A stretch of 54,987 nucleotides of DNA. Source: Streptomyces sp. MMG1533 (GTDB lineage Bacteria; Actinomycetota; Actinomycetes; Streptomycetales; Streptomycetaceae). The DNA is taken from positions 1-54,987 of the forward strand of contig NZ_LGDG01000292.1 of the NCBI RefSeq assembly GCF_001279775.1, written 5' to 3'. This document shows positions 30,639 to 38,666 of this stretch, piece by piece. Both the position numbers and the translations under genes were made by a program. The notes under the pieces were generated by a model, which was given only the letters and a program-made list of their open reading frames with translations, was not told the origin of the DNA and ran no database searches. Each line of letters opens with the position of its first letter. Within the stretch, counting starts at the first letter, position 1.

Positions 30639-31151
30639 GTGACGGAAGGCACCACCTCCGCCGCTGCCGAGGGTGCAGACACCCTGTCCCACCTTGAGCA
30701 GGAGGGCGAGATCGCGGCGGACTACCTCGAGGGTCTGCTCGACATCGCGGATCTCGACGGCGACATCGACATGGACGTCGAGGCCGATCGCGCCGCTGTG
30801 TCGATCATCAGCGACGCGGGCGGCCGCGACCTGCAGAAGCTGGTCGGCCGCGACGGCGAGGTACTGGAAGCCCTGCAGGAGCTCACGCGCCTGGCCGTAC
30901 ACCGGGAGACCGGGGACCGCAGCCGACTGATGCTGGACATTGCGGGCTACCGCGCCAAGAAGCGCGCCGAGCTGTCCGAGCTCGGTGCCAAGGCCGCAGC
31001 CGAGGTGAAGAGCACGGGCGAATCCGTGAAGCTGAAGCCGATGACGCCGTTCGAGCGCAAGGTCGTGCACGACGCGGTCAAGGCCGCCGGCCTGCGCAGC
31101 GAGTCTGAGGGCGAGGAGCCACAGCGCTTCGTCGTCGTGCTTCCCGCCTGA
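30639..31151 (+). CDS. jag: Jag/KhpB RNA-binding protein
   Basis: 170 residues, GTG start after AAGGAG. A KH domain (VSIISDAGGRDLQKLVGRDG, then EVLEALQELTRLAV) and a C-terminal R3H domain (MTPFERKVVHDAVKAAGLRS, then EGEEPQRFVVVLP) are seen; the Jag-N domain is absent, as in other actinobacteria. Works with KhpA on small-RNA and cell-size control in other bacteria. Confidence 0.93.
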   Translation: MTEGTTSAAAEGADTLSHLEQEGEIAADYLEGLLDIADLDGDIDMDVEADRAAVSIISDAGGRDLQKLVGRDGEVLEALQELTRLAVHRETGDRSRLMLDIAGYRAKKRAELSELGAKAAAEVKSTGESVKLKPMTPFERKVVHDAVKAAGLRSESEGEEPQRFVVVLPA

Positions 31152-31169
31152 TCGGTCCGTACGTTCTCC

Positions 31170-31196
31170 GGCCCCGTCTGTAGCGCAGGCGGGGCC
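31170..31196 (+). terminator. Hairpin terminator after jag
   Basis: GGCCCCGTCTG and CAGGCGGGGCC around a 5-nt loop (one G:U). Confidence 0.7.
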
Positions 31197-31275
31197 GAAC
31201 TTTGTCAGCCTGATAGTTCTGGTGGTTCTGGCGTCGGCGCCCGGTGCGCCTACGCGGTACGGAAGGACGGTCCCC

Positions 31276-31992
31276 GTGACGGAGGCAGCGGAGCTTCCCC
31301 CCGCGCCCGACCAGGCCCGCGAGGTGTTCGGTGATCGCTTCGCGGACGCGGTGCGGTACGCGGAGCTGCTCGCCGAGGCGGGTGTGCAGCGCGGTCTGAT
31401 CGGTCCGCGCGAAGTGCCTCGCCTGTGGGAGCGGCACCTGCTGAACTGCGCGGTGCTCTCGGAGGTCGTTCCCGAGGGCGTGACGGTGTGCGATGTCGGC
31501 TCGGGCGCGGGCCTGCCCGGCATTCCCCTGGCGCTCGTCCGGGAAGACCTGAAGATCACGTTGCTGGAGCCCCTGCTGCGGCGCACGAACTTCCTGACCG
31601 AGGTCGTGGAGCTGCTGGGCCTGGACCATGTGACGGTCATTCGTGGGCGGGCCGAGGAGGTCATGGGCAAGATCACGCCTGTCCATGTGGTGACGGCACG
31701 GGCCGTGGCTCCGCTGGACCGGCTGGCGACCTGGGGCATTCCCCTGCTGCGTCCGTACGGGGAGATGCTCGCTCTCAAGGGCGACACCGCGGAGGAGGAG
31801 CTCAAGAGCGCGGCGACGGCGCTGAGCAAGCTCGGTGCCGTGGAGACGTCCATCCTGCAGGTTGGGGAGGGCGTGGTGGATCCGCTGTCCACCGTCGTGC
31901 GGGTAGAGGTCGGCGAGAGTCCGGGTGGTGTGCGCTTCGCGGCGAAGCGGGCGAAGGCGGCCAGGACGGGACGTGCGCGGCGGCGACGCTGA
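31276..31992 (+). CDS. rsmG: 16S rRNA (guanine527-N7) methyltransferase RsmG
   Basis: 238 residues from a GTG preceded by GGAAGG. The SAM-binding motif VCDVGSGAGLPGIPLALV and the motif VTARAVAPLDRLATWGIPLL are diagnostic. It modifies G527 of 16S rRNA; loss gives low-level streptomycin resistance and raised antibiotic production in Streptomyces. A basic C-terminal tail ends the protein. Confidence 0.95.
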   Translation: MTEAAELPPAPDQAREVFGDRFADAVRYAELLAEAGVQRGLIGPREVPRLWERHLLNCAVLSEVVPEGVTVCDVGSGAGLPGIPLALVREDLKITLLEPLLRRTNFLTEVVELLGLDHVTVIRGRAEEVMGKITPVHVVTARAVAPLDRLATWGIPLLRPYGEMLALKGDTAEEELKSAATALSKLGAVETSILQVGEGVVDPLSTVVRVEVGESPGGVRFAAKRAKAARTGRARRRR

Positions 31993-32085
31993 TCCGTCCT
32001 GATGACGAGACTTACTCCCCACAAGCTGGCAAACGTACGCATGCCGGAGTGTCGCGACAGTTCGGCCCTCACTGCTGTGCATCGT

Positions 32086-32099
32086 GTTTCACGTGAAAC
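32086..32099. promoter_or_regulatory. parS: parS site
   Basis: Perfect GTTTCACGTGAAAC in the rsmG-parA gap. Confidence 0.95.
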
Positions 32100-32191
32100 G
32101 TCGCTCACTGCTACACGGCATCATCAGCCGGGGCCGCGCGGCCGAACCCCGCGACCGAAAGCCTCTTGGGTCACTCGATGAGGGGCCTGAG

Positions 32192-32218
32192 TTGTCCACA
32201 GAGGTGGTTTTCTCCACA
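32192..32218. promoter_or_regulatory. Two DnaA boxes in the parA leader
   Basis: TTGTCCACA (32192-32200, the exact consensus) and TTCTCCACA (32210-32218), same orientation, 18 bp apart, just upstream of the preferred parA start. Confidence 0.6.
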
Positions 32219-32254
32219 GAACAACAGGCCTCACTGGTTCACGACCCCGAAGGC

Positions 32255-33328
32255 ATGGGAGGCTCTGTTCATTGCGAGCCTGAAGTCGAGGAGAGTGAAT
32301 CCTTGCGGTCCGACGCCAACATCGCGGGACCGATGACCGATCCGGTCCCCGGTCCCCGTACCGAGTCGATGGGGGAGGATGTTTCACGTGAAACACCGCC
32401 CCCGATGGACGACACTCCGATCGGTCGTGCTGCCCAACTGGCGGTGGAGGCTCTGGGCCGTGCAGGCGAGGGTCTGCCGCGTCCCGAGCAGACCCGCGTC
32501 ATGGTGGTGGCCAACCAGAAAGGCGGTGTGGGCAAGACGACGACGACCGTCAATCTTGCCGCTTCGCTTGCCCTGCACGGCGGCCGTGTCCTGGTGATCG
32601 ACCTCGACCCGCAGGGCAACGCATCCACGGCGCTGGGGATCGACCACCACGCCGAGGTCCCTTCCATCTACGACGTGCTGGTCGACAGCAGGCCCCTTGC
32701 CGAGGTCGTCCAGCCGGTCCCTGATGTCGAGGGTCTCTTCTGTGCCCCTGCCACGATCGATCTCGCCGGTGCGGAGATCGAGCTGGTTTCCCTGGTGGCA
32801 CGAGAGAGTCGGCTACAGAGGGCGATCCAGGCCTACGAGCAGCCGTTGGACTACATCCTCATCGACTGCCCGCCCTCGCTCGGCCTGCTGACAGTCAATG
32901 CTCTGGTCGCCGGCCAGGAGGTCCTCATCCCGATCCAGTGCGAGTACTACGCACTGGAGGGCCTCGGTCAGCTGCTGCGGAACGTCGATCTGGTGCGGGG
33001 GCACCTCAACCCCGTCCTGCATGTGTCGACCATCCTGCTCACCATGTACGACGGCCGGACGCGTCTCGCGTCCCAGGTCGCGGACGAGGTGCGCACCCAC
33101 TTCGGTGACGAGGTGCTGCGGACGAGCATTCCCCGCTCGGTCCGTATCTCCGAGGCGCCGAGCTATGGACAGACGGTGCTGACCTACGATCCAGGATCGA
33201 GCGGTGCCCTGTCGTATCTTGAGGCGGCACGAGAAATCGCGCTGAAGGGTGTCGGCGTCTCCTACGACGCGACACACGCACACATCGGCGCACAGAGCGA
33301 CCCGAGCATGGTGGAGGGGATCCAGTGA
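32255..33328 (+). CDS. parA: Chromosome partitioning ATPase ParA
   Basis: 357 residues from the preferred ATG at 32255; a longer frame from 32084 would begin in the parS site and run through the DnaA boxes. The deviant Walker A is [18 protein letters not shown] near residue 90, followed by [14 protein letters not shown] and the Walker B-like [19 protein letters not shown]. ParA segregates origins by interaction with ParB-parS. The N-terminal ~80 residues are poorly conserved and disordered; another start at 32371 is possible. Confidence 0.93.
   Translation: MGGSVHCEPEVEESESLRSDANIAGPMTDPVPGPRTESMGEDVSRETPPPMDDTPIGRAAQLAVEALGRAGEGLPRPEQTRVMVVANQKGGVGKTTTTVNLAASLALHGGRVLVIDLDPQGNASTALGIDHHAEVPSIYDVLVDSRPLAEVVQPVPDVEGLFCAPATIDLAGAEIELVSLVARESRLQRAIQAYEQPLDYILIDCPPSLGLLTVNALVAGQEVLIPIQCEYYALEGLGQLLRNVDLVRGHLNPVLHVSTILLTMYDGRTRLASQVADEVRTHFGDEVLRTSIPRSVRISEAPSYGQTVLTYDPGSSGALSYLEAAREIALKGVGVSYDATHAHIGAQSDPSMVEGIQ
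32381..32394. promoter_or_regulatory. parS: parS site inside parA
   Basis: Perfect GTTTCACGTGAAAC, read through as VSRET in the N-terminal disordered part of ParA. Confidence 0.95.
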
Positions 33329-34425
33329 GCGAGCGACGGAGGGGTTTGGGTCGTGGTCTCGGCGCACTGATCCCTGCTGCCCCGACGGAGAAGTCGGTGG
33401 CTTCGGCCGCGGTGGGGAGCGCCGCTTCGACGTCTCCGGCGGCTGTGCCGGTGCTGACCACCGACCGTGGCGTGGCTGCGGCGAAGGTCGCCACGTTGCC
33501 GCCTGTTTCACATGAAACAGAGGAACCGTCGACGAACGGCGCGATGGAGACGCCTGCGCCTCCCATGGGCGTCCACTTCGCGGAGCTCCCCCTCGACTCC
33601 ATCAAGCCGAACCCCCGGCAGCCCCGTGAGGTCTTCGACGAGGACGCTCTTCAGGAGCTCGTCACCTCCATCAAGGAGGTCGGTCTCCTCCAGCCCGTCG
33701 TCGTACGGCAGCTCGGTCCCGCGCGCTACGAGCTCATCATGGGCGAGCGGCGCTGGCGGGCCTGCCGGGAGGCAGGGCTGGAGGCGATCCCCGCGATCGT
33801 CCGAGCCACGGACGACGACAAGCTCCTCCTGGACGCCCTCCTGGAGAACCTGCACCGTGCCCAGCTGAACCCGCTGGAAGAAGCGGCGGCCTACGACCAG
33901 CTGCTGAAGGACTTCAACTGCACGCACGACCAGCTGGCGGACCGCATCGGTCGCTCCCGTCCGCAGGTCTCCAACACCCTGCGTCTGCTGAAGCTCTCGC
34001 CGGCGGTCCAGCGGCGCGTGGCCGCCGGTGTCCTCTCGGCCGGACACGCGAGGGCGTTGCTCTCCGTCGACGACTCGGAGGAGCAGGACCGGCTGGCTCA
34101 CCGGATCGTGGCCGAGGGGCTCTCGGTGCGTGCCGTCGAGGAGATCGTGACCTTGATGGGGTCTCGGCCCCAGACGGCTCAGCGCTCCAAGGGACCGCGC
34201 GCCGGTGCTTTGGTCTCGCCGGCGCTGACCGACCTCGCGACCCGTCTGTCGGACCGTTTCGAGACGCGGGTGAAGGTGGATCTCGGCCAGAAGAAGGGCA
34301 AGATCACCGTCGAGTTCGCCTCGATGGAGGACCTTGAGCGGATTCTCAGCAGCCTGGCCCCCGGAGAGGGACCGGTTCTGCAGAAGAGCCTGCTGGATGG
34401 TGACGCCGAGGAGACGGACGACTGA
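33325..34425 (+). CDS. parB: Chromosome partitioning protein ParB (CTP-dependent clamp)
   Basis: 366 residues, GTG overlapping the parA stop by 4 nt. N-terminal [13 protein letters not shown] is the ParA-contact motif. The ParB/Srx CTPase has [20 protein letters not shown], the [10 protein letters not shown] motif and [21 protein letters not shown] helix-turn-helix ([20 protein letters not shown]) binds parS. The C-terminal dimerisation domain ends [19 protein letters not shown]. Confidence 0.96.
   Translation: MSERRRGLGRGLGALIPAAPTEKSVASAAVGSAASTSPAAVPVLTTDRGVAAAKVATLPPVSHETEEPSTNGAMETPAPPMGVHFAELPLDSIKPNPRQPREVFDEDALQELVTSIKEVGLLQPVVVRQLGPARYELIMGERRWRACREAGLEAIPAIVRATDDDKLLLDALLENLHRAQLNPLEEAAAYDQLLKDFNCTHDQLADRIGRSRPQVSNTLRLLKLSPAVQRRVAAGVLSAGHARALLSVDDSEEQDRLAHRIVAEGLSVRAVEEIVTLMGSRPQTAQRSKGPRAGALVSPALTDLATRLSDRFETRVKVDLGQKKGKITVEFASMEDLERILSSLAPGEGPVLQKSLLDGDAEETDD
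33505..33518. promoter_or_regulatory. parS: Near-consensus parS inside parB
   Basis: GTTTCACATGAAAC, one change (G to A at position 9) from consensus, coding VSHET in the ParB linker. Confidence 0.6.
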
Positions 34426-34469
34426 TCCGATCCTCAGGCGGGCGGGGCGATCTCGCTCGACCGTCGGGG

Positions 34470-34503
34470 CGGGCCGTGTCCGGTGTGTACCGGACACGGC
34501 CCG
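34470..34503 (+). terminator. Hairpin terminator after parB
   Basis: CGGGCCGTGTCCGGT and its exact complement around GTGT. Confidence 0.85.
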
Positions 34504-34606
34504 CTCTTTGCTTTCAGGCGGTATCGGTGGAATCGCATCGTGGATACGATGCGATCGGGTATGGCGCATCCACCCGACAGCACCTCTGAGGGGAGAGGCA
34601 GGGGCC

Positions 34607-34864
34607 ATGCGAACGGTGAGCCGCACCGGATTGGTGAGCGCGGGCCTGGGGCTGGGCGCGGTCGGCGGCTTCGTCGGCAGCCTGCTCAGGGAACGGAGCG
34701 CTCTGACGGCCGCCCGCGACGCGGCGGGCGAAGGAAGCGAGGAACAGCCTTCATGGGGCGTCGGCTCGTACCGCTCACGCTGGACAACCTTCAGGACCTT
34801 CCCAAGCGCTGTCGCGCGTGTGTCTTCTGGGAGTTGGACCCAGTCAGCGGTGAAGCCGCGGTAA
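34607..34864 (+). CDS. Possible small membrane protein overlapping the acetyltransferase start
   Basis: 85 residues from an ATG with GGCAGGGG upstream. Residues 1-50 look coding: a glycine-rich hydrophobic segment (TGLVSAGLGLGAVGGFVGSL) then LRERSALTAARDAAGEG, with GC-rich third positions. The last ~35 codons overlap the acetyltransferase gene in another frame and look non-coding. The gene may be real but recently extended by loss of an earlier stop. Confidence 0.45.
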   Translation: MRTVSRTGLVSAGLGLGAVGGFVGSLLRERSALTAARDAAGEGSEEQPSWGVGSYRSRWTTFRTFPSAVARVSSGSWTQSAVKPR

Positions 34865-35370
34865 AAGCCGGAACACCCGCCCTCGAGAAGGAGGCCTGGA
34901 TCTCCGCCGTCCTGCTGGACTGGGGATCCTGCGGCAGGGTCGTGTACGTCGACGACGTACCGGTGGGCTTCGTGCTCTACGCCCCTCCGGCTTATGTGCC
35001 CCGCTCGACGGCATTCCCCACGAGCCCTGTCTCGCCCGACGCAGTGCAGCTGATGACCGCGTTCATCATGCCGGGCTACCAAGGGCAGGGTCTGGGCCGG
35101 GTGATGGTCCAGACGGTCGCCAAGGATCTGCTGCGACGGGGCTTCAAGGCGATCGAGGCCTTCGGAGACGCGCGCTGGAAGGAGCCCGCCTGCCTGCTGC
35201 CCGCCGACCATCTCCTCGCGGTGGGCTTCAAGACGGTCCGGCCTCATCCCACATACCCGCGGCTGAGGTTGGAGCTGCGGACCACGCTCTCCTGGAAGGA
35301 GGACGTGGAGATGGCACTGGACCGGCTCCTGGGAGCCGTACAGAAGGAGCCGGTGCTCCGGCCGCTCTAA
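34753..35370 (+). CDS. GNAT-family N-acetyltransferase
   Basis: 205 residues from ATG 34753 (MGRRLVPLTLDNLQDLPKRC), with GAGG about 9 nt upstream. The GNAT acetyl-CoA motif is LMTAFIMPGYQGQGLGRVMV (Q/R-x-x-G-x-G). N-terminal RCRACVFWELDP and the C-terminal GFKTVRPHPTYPRLRLEL are shared by homologues located between parB and trxA in Streptomyces. Substrate unknown. A bidirectional terminator and a parS site separate it from convergent trxA. Confidence 0.87.
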   Translation: MGRRLVPLTLDNLQDLPKRCRACVFWELDPVSGEAAVKAGTPALEKEAWISAVLLDWGSCGRVVYVDDVPVGFVLYAPPAYVPRSTAFPTSPVSPDAVQLMTAFIMPGYQGQGLGRVMVQTVAKDLLRRGFKAIEAFGDARWKEPACLLPADHLLAVGFKTVRPHPTYPRLRLELRTTLSWKEDVEMALDRLLGAVQKEPVLRPL

Positions 35371-35373
35371 AGC

Positions 35374-35405
35374 GAATGGGCCGACCCCTCAGGGTTGGCC
35401 CATTC
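35374..35405. terminator. Bidirectional terminator between acetyltransferase gene and trxA
   Basis: GAATGGGCCGACCC and GGGTTGGCCCATTC, 4-nt loop, one G:U; 2 nt before a parS site. Confidence 0.85.
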
Positions 35406-35407
35406 GT

Positions 35408-35421
35408 GTTTCACGTGAAAC
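35408..35421. promoter_or_regulatory. parS: parS site
   Basis: Perfect GTTTCACGTGAAAC one base beyond the trxA stop. Confidence 0.95.
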
Positions 35422-35422
35422 G

Positions 35423-35755
35423 TCACTCGGCGATGAAGTCCTCGAGGTCGCGGACGATCGCGGCCTTCGGCTTCGCACCGACGATGGTCTTGGCGACCTC
35501 GCCGCCCTGGTACACGTTCAGGGTCGGGATGGACATGACGCCGTACTTGGCGGCCGTACCCGGGTTCTCGTCGATGTTCAGCTTGACGACCTCGATCTTG
35601 TCGCCGTACTCGGCGGCGATCGCCTCGAGGGACGGCGCGATCTGGCGGCACGGACCGCACCAAGCGGCCCAGAAGTCCACCAGTACGGGCTTGTCGCTCT
35701 TGAGGACGTCCTGCTCGAAGGAATCGTCAGTCACATTCTTGAGGGTGCCGGCCAC
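35423..35755 (-). CDS. trxA: Thioredoxin
   Basis: 110 residues with the active site WAAWCGPCRQIAPSLE and the cis-Pro segment YGVMSIPTLNVYQGGEVA. Reduces protein disulfides using TrxB, whose gene lies 42 nt upstream in the same direction. Confidence 0.97.
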   Translation of the reverse strand: MAGTLKNVTDDSFEQDVLKSDKPVLVDFWAAWCGPCRQIAPSLEAIAAEYGDKIEVVKLNIDENPGTAAKYGVMSIPTLNVYQGGEVAKTIVGAKPKAAIVRDLEDFIAE

Positions 35756-35797
35756 GGCGGGCTCCTTAACTGGTTGGTGCGGTGGGGCGGATGGGGG

Positions 35798-36766
35798 TCA
35801 GACGGAGGTCTTCTCGGGCTCGGCGTTCTCTTCGTCCGCGAGGGCGGCGAGGAAGCGCTCGGCGTCGAGGGCGGCGGAGCAGCCGGTGCCGGCCGCGGTG
35901 ATCGCCTGGCGGTACGTGTGGTCGACCACGTCACCGGCGCCGAAGACACCGGTCAGGTTCGTCCGCGTGGAGGGCGCCTCGACCTTTAGGTAGCCCTCCT
36001 CGTCCAGCTCCAGCTGGCCCTTGAAGAGCTCGGTGCGGGGGTCGTGGCCGATCGCGATGAACAGGCCGGTCACCGGAAGATCCGAGAGCTCGCCGGTCTT
36101 GAGGTTGCGCAGCTTCAGGCCCGAGAGCTTCTGGTCGCCCTGGACCTCGGCGACCTCGCTGTCCCACACGAACTTGATCTTCGAGTCGGCGAAGGCACGC
36201 TCCTGCATCGCCTTGGAGGCGCGCAGGGTGTCGCGGCGATGGACGATCGTCACGGACTTGGCGAAGCGGGAGAGGAAGGTGGCCTCCTCCATCGCGGTGT
36301 CGCCGCCGCCGATCACGGCGATGTCCTGGTCCTTGAAGAAGAAGCCGTCGCAGGTGGCGCACCAGGAGACACCGCGGCCGGAGAGAGCGTCCTCGTTCGG
36401 CAGGCCGAGCTTGCGGTGCTGCGAGCCGGTGGTGACGATGACGGCCTTCGCCTTGTGGACGGTCCCCGCGGTGTCGGTGACGGTCTTGATCTCACCGGAC
36501 AGGTCGACGGAGACGACATCGTCCGGAATGAGCTCGGCGCCGAAGCGTTCGGCCTGGGCACGCATGTTGTCCATGAGCTCGGGGCCCATGATGCCGTCCT
36601 GGAAGCCGGGGAAGTTCTCTACCTCGGTGGTGTTCATCAGCGCACCACCCGCCGTGACGGCCCCCTCGAACACCAGCGGCTTCAGCGACGCGCGCGCGGT
36701 GTAGAGCGCCGCCGTGTAGCCGGCGGGCCCGGAGCCGATGATGATCACGTTTCGGACGTCGCTCAC
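35798..36766 (-). CDS. trxB: Thioredoxin-disulfide reductase
   Basis: 322 residues from GTG 36766 ([20 protein letters not shown]) with GAGGAA upstream. FAD motif [10 protein letters not shown], redox pair [15 protein letters not shown] motif [10 protein letters not shown] and C-terminal FAD motif [20 protein letters not shown]. An N-terminal extension of 24 residues is possible but would overlap the promoter region. Confidence 0.96.
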   Translation of the reverse strand: MSDVRNVIIIGSGPAGYTAALYTARASLKPLVFEGAVTAGGALMNTTEVENFPGFQDGIMGPELMDNMRAQAERFGAELIPDDVVSVDLSGEIKTVTDTAGTVHKAKAVIVTTGSQHRKLGLPNEDALSGRGVSWCATCDGFFFKDQDIAVIGGGDTAMEEATFLSRFAKSVTIVHRRDTLRASKAMQERAFADSKIKFVWDSEVAEVQGDQKLSGLKLRNLKTGELSDLPVTGLFIAIGHDPRTELFKGQLELDEEGYLKVEAPSTRTNLTGVFGAGDVVDHTYRQAITAAGTGCSAALDAERFLAALADEENAEPEKTSV

Positions 36767-36934
36767 GGCTTGATTCCTCGTCTCTGGACTGCGTCGTTGG
36801 ACCGGGGGAGCTCCTTTCAGAACTCTCACCCCACCCAACGGATCCTAAGGGGCGCGCATTCCCGCTGTGTCCGGGCACACGGGGATGCGACACCCTACGA
36901 GACACCACGCAGGACGGAGACGAAGCGTGCGGGC

Positions 36935-37870
36935 TCAGGAGTCGGTGTAGGACTGCTTCAGCAAGACCTTGGCCTTGGCGGGCGACGGTTGACCCACGCA
37001 GGTCGCGTCCATGAGGTAGGCGGTGACTCGGGTGCCGTCCGGAGTGTCGGGCAGGACGACGAGGAGAGCCTCCGTCCCCTTGTAGATCCCCTTGTCGGTG
37101 GCGAGCGCCGCGTCGCTGCGGCCGATGCCCTTCTGAATGCAGTCGGGGACCACGGGGTCCTTGAAGACCCTGGGTGAGTTGCCGGAGAGGGTTTCCGCGC
37201 CGAAGCTGTGCGGAGCGCGAGATCCATTGCCGTCGTTCTGGCTCTGAGCGAGCAGATCGGAGACCTGCTTCTCCAGCTTGTCCTCGGAGAAGGTGTCCCG
37301 GGACGTGGACTGTGCCTCGGGGGCGGACGGCTTGCCGTCGTTCAGCGAGGACAGCAGTACGGAACCGAATCCCAGGGCGGCGGCGGTGAACACGGCGCCA
37401 AGGACGACAGCCCGGCGTCGACCGCCCCGGCTGGGCCCCTTGCGGCCCGGGCCGGTGGTCGAGGCTCGTGCGTGGCCTGCGGGGCGGTCCGCCGTGGCCG
37501 AGGTTTCACGTGAAACATGCGTGCTGTCGTCCGAGCCGGAGACGGAGGCGGGCGACGCATCGGACAGCGACCGGGCGCTGACGGGTGCCGGCGCGTCCAC
37601 GGCATCGGGAGCCGTGGCTTGTAGCAGGGCCTCCGCGGCGAGGGCGGCATCGATCCGGCCGGCGACATCGTCGGGCATGCGCGAGGGACCCGGCAGGGTT
37701 CCGAGCAGTCCCCGGATCTCCTCCAGGGAAGCGTGGACGTCCGCACAGATTTCGCACTCGTCCAGATGCCGTCGTACGTCTGCGGTCCGGGAAGGCGGGA
37801 GCAGGCCTTCGGCGAGGTCCGAGATCTCCGCGACGTCCGGGTGCCCGGCTGTGTCTGTCGTGGATGTCAC
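36935..37870 (-). CDS. Membrane anti-sigma factor (cognate of SigM)
   Basis: 311 residues. The N-terminal zinc-binding anti-sigma motif is RRHLDECEICADVHASL (H-x3-C-x2-C, near residue 34). One membrane segment (RAVVLGAVFTAAALGFGSVL) near residue 170 splits a cytoplasmic sensor from an extracytoplasmic C-terminal domain (FGAETLSGNSPRVFKDPVVP). It overlaps sigM by 4 nt. The order sigM / anti-sigma / trxB / trxA equals M. tuberculosis Rv3911-Rv3914. A parS site lies inside the gene. Confidence 0.88.
   Translation of the reverse strand: MTSTTDTAGHPDVAEISDLAEGLLPPSRTADVRRHLDECEICADVHASLEEIRGLLGTLPGPSRMPDDVAGRIDAALAAEALLQATAPDAVDAPAPVSARSLSDASPASVSGSDDSTHVSRETSATADRPAGHARASTTGPGRKGPSRGGRRRAVVLGAVFTAAALGFGSVLLSSLNDGKPSAPEAQSTSRDTFSEDKLEKQVSDLLAQSQNDGNGSRAPHSFGAETLSGNSPRVFKDPVVPDCIQKGIGRSDAALATDKGIYKGTEALLVVLPDTPDGTRVTAYLMDATCVGQPSPAKAKVLLKQSYTDS
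37503..37516. promoter_or_regulatory. parS: parS site inside the anti-sigma gene
   Basis: Perfect GTTTCACGTGAAAC in the linker-coding part (reads HVSRE on the minus strand). Confidence 0.95.
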
Positions 37871-38592
37871 GCTCGCCCACCTCCGCCCTTCACTGCAGCT
37901 GAATCGCTTGGTCCGGTATCCGGCGGACCCGCTTTTCGCGGTCCCGCTGCGGGTGGGACGGATGTCCCCTGCGTCCGGTTCCGCCCCTCGCCCGCTTCTC
38001 TGCCGGCGTCGGTGTTTTCCGGCCGCAGATGCTTGAGCAGGGGCAGGAGTCTGGCTCGGCCGCGGGCACAGCGGCTCTTCACCGTTCCGGTCGGCACGTC
38101 GAGCATGCGGGCGGCCTCGGCGACCGGGTAGCCCTGCATGTCCACCAGGACGAGCGCGGCCCGTTGGTCGGGCGGAAGCGTGCCGAGTGCCTCCAGGAGC
38201 TGACGGTGGAGGTCGTTGCGCTCCGCGGGCGCCGAGGCCGACTCGTGCGGCTCCAGCAGCTGCTCCAGGCGCTCGGTGTCGTCGACCGGGGACGTCTTGC
38301 GGGAGGCCGCCTTACGGGCACGGTCCAGACAGGCGTTCACCGTGATCCGGTGCAGCCACGTCGTGACCGCCGACTGGCCCCGGAAGGTGTGGGCGGCCCG
38401 GTAGGCGGATACCAGGGCGTCCTGGACGGCGTCAGCGGCCTCCTCCCGGTCCCCCAGCGTCCGCAGGGCCACCGCCCAGAGCCGGTCCCGGTGGCGACGC
38501 ACGAGCTCACCAAAGGCGTCGGCATCGCCCTCGACATGGCGGGCGAGCAGATCCTGATCGCTCACATCGCCGTATCCGGCGCCTTCCGCCAT
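37867..38592 (-). CDS. sigM: ECF RNA polymerase sigma factor SigM
   Basis: 241 residues. Sigma region 2 is DADAFGELVRRHRDRLWAVA and the DALVSAYRAAHTFRGQS stretch; region 4 helix-turn-helix is QGYPVAEAARMLDVPTGTVK followed by SRCARGRARL. A ~55-residue Pro/Gly-rich tail follows region 4. Controlled by the overlapping membrane anti-sigma factor; named from synteny with mycobacterial sigM. Confidence 0.92.
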   Translation of the reverse strand: MAEGAGYGDVSDQDLLARHVEGDADAFGELVRRHRDRLWAVALRTLGDREEAADAVQDALVSAYRAAHTFRGQSAVTTWLHRITVNACLDRARKAASRKTSPVDDTERLEQLLEPHESASAPAERNDLHRQLLEALGTLPPDQRAALVLVDMQGYPVAEAARMLDVPTGTVKSRCARGRARLLPLLKHLRPENTDAGREAGEGRNRTQGTSVPPAAGPRKAGPPDTGPSDSAAVKGGGGRA

Positions 38593-38666
38593 GGGACCCC
38601 TCCCTCGCGGCGACCCTACGTTCTCGCAGGAGCGCGCTCCATCCTCGGCCGACGGACAGCAGGCCC

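Noticed and set aside
29370..32108. Minus-strand frame of over 900 codons opposite yidC, jag and rsmG
   Set aside because: Shadow of three well-recognised plus-strand genes.
32084..32254. ParA starting at 32084 inside the parS site
   Set aside because: The extra 57 residues span parS and DnaA boxes, have no ribosome site and look non-coding; ATG 32255 is preferred, though not proven.
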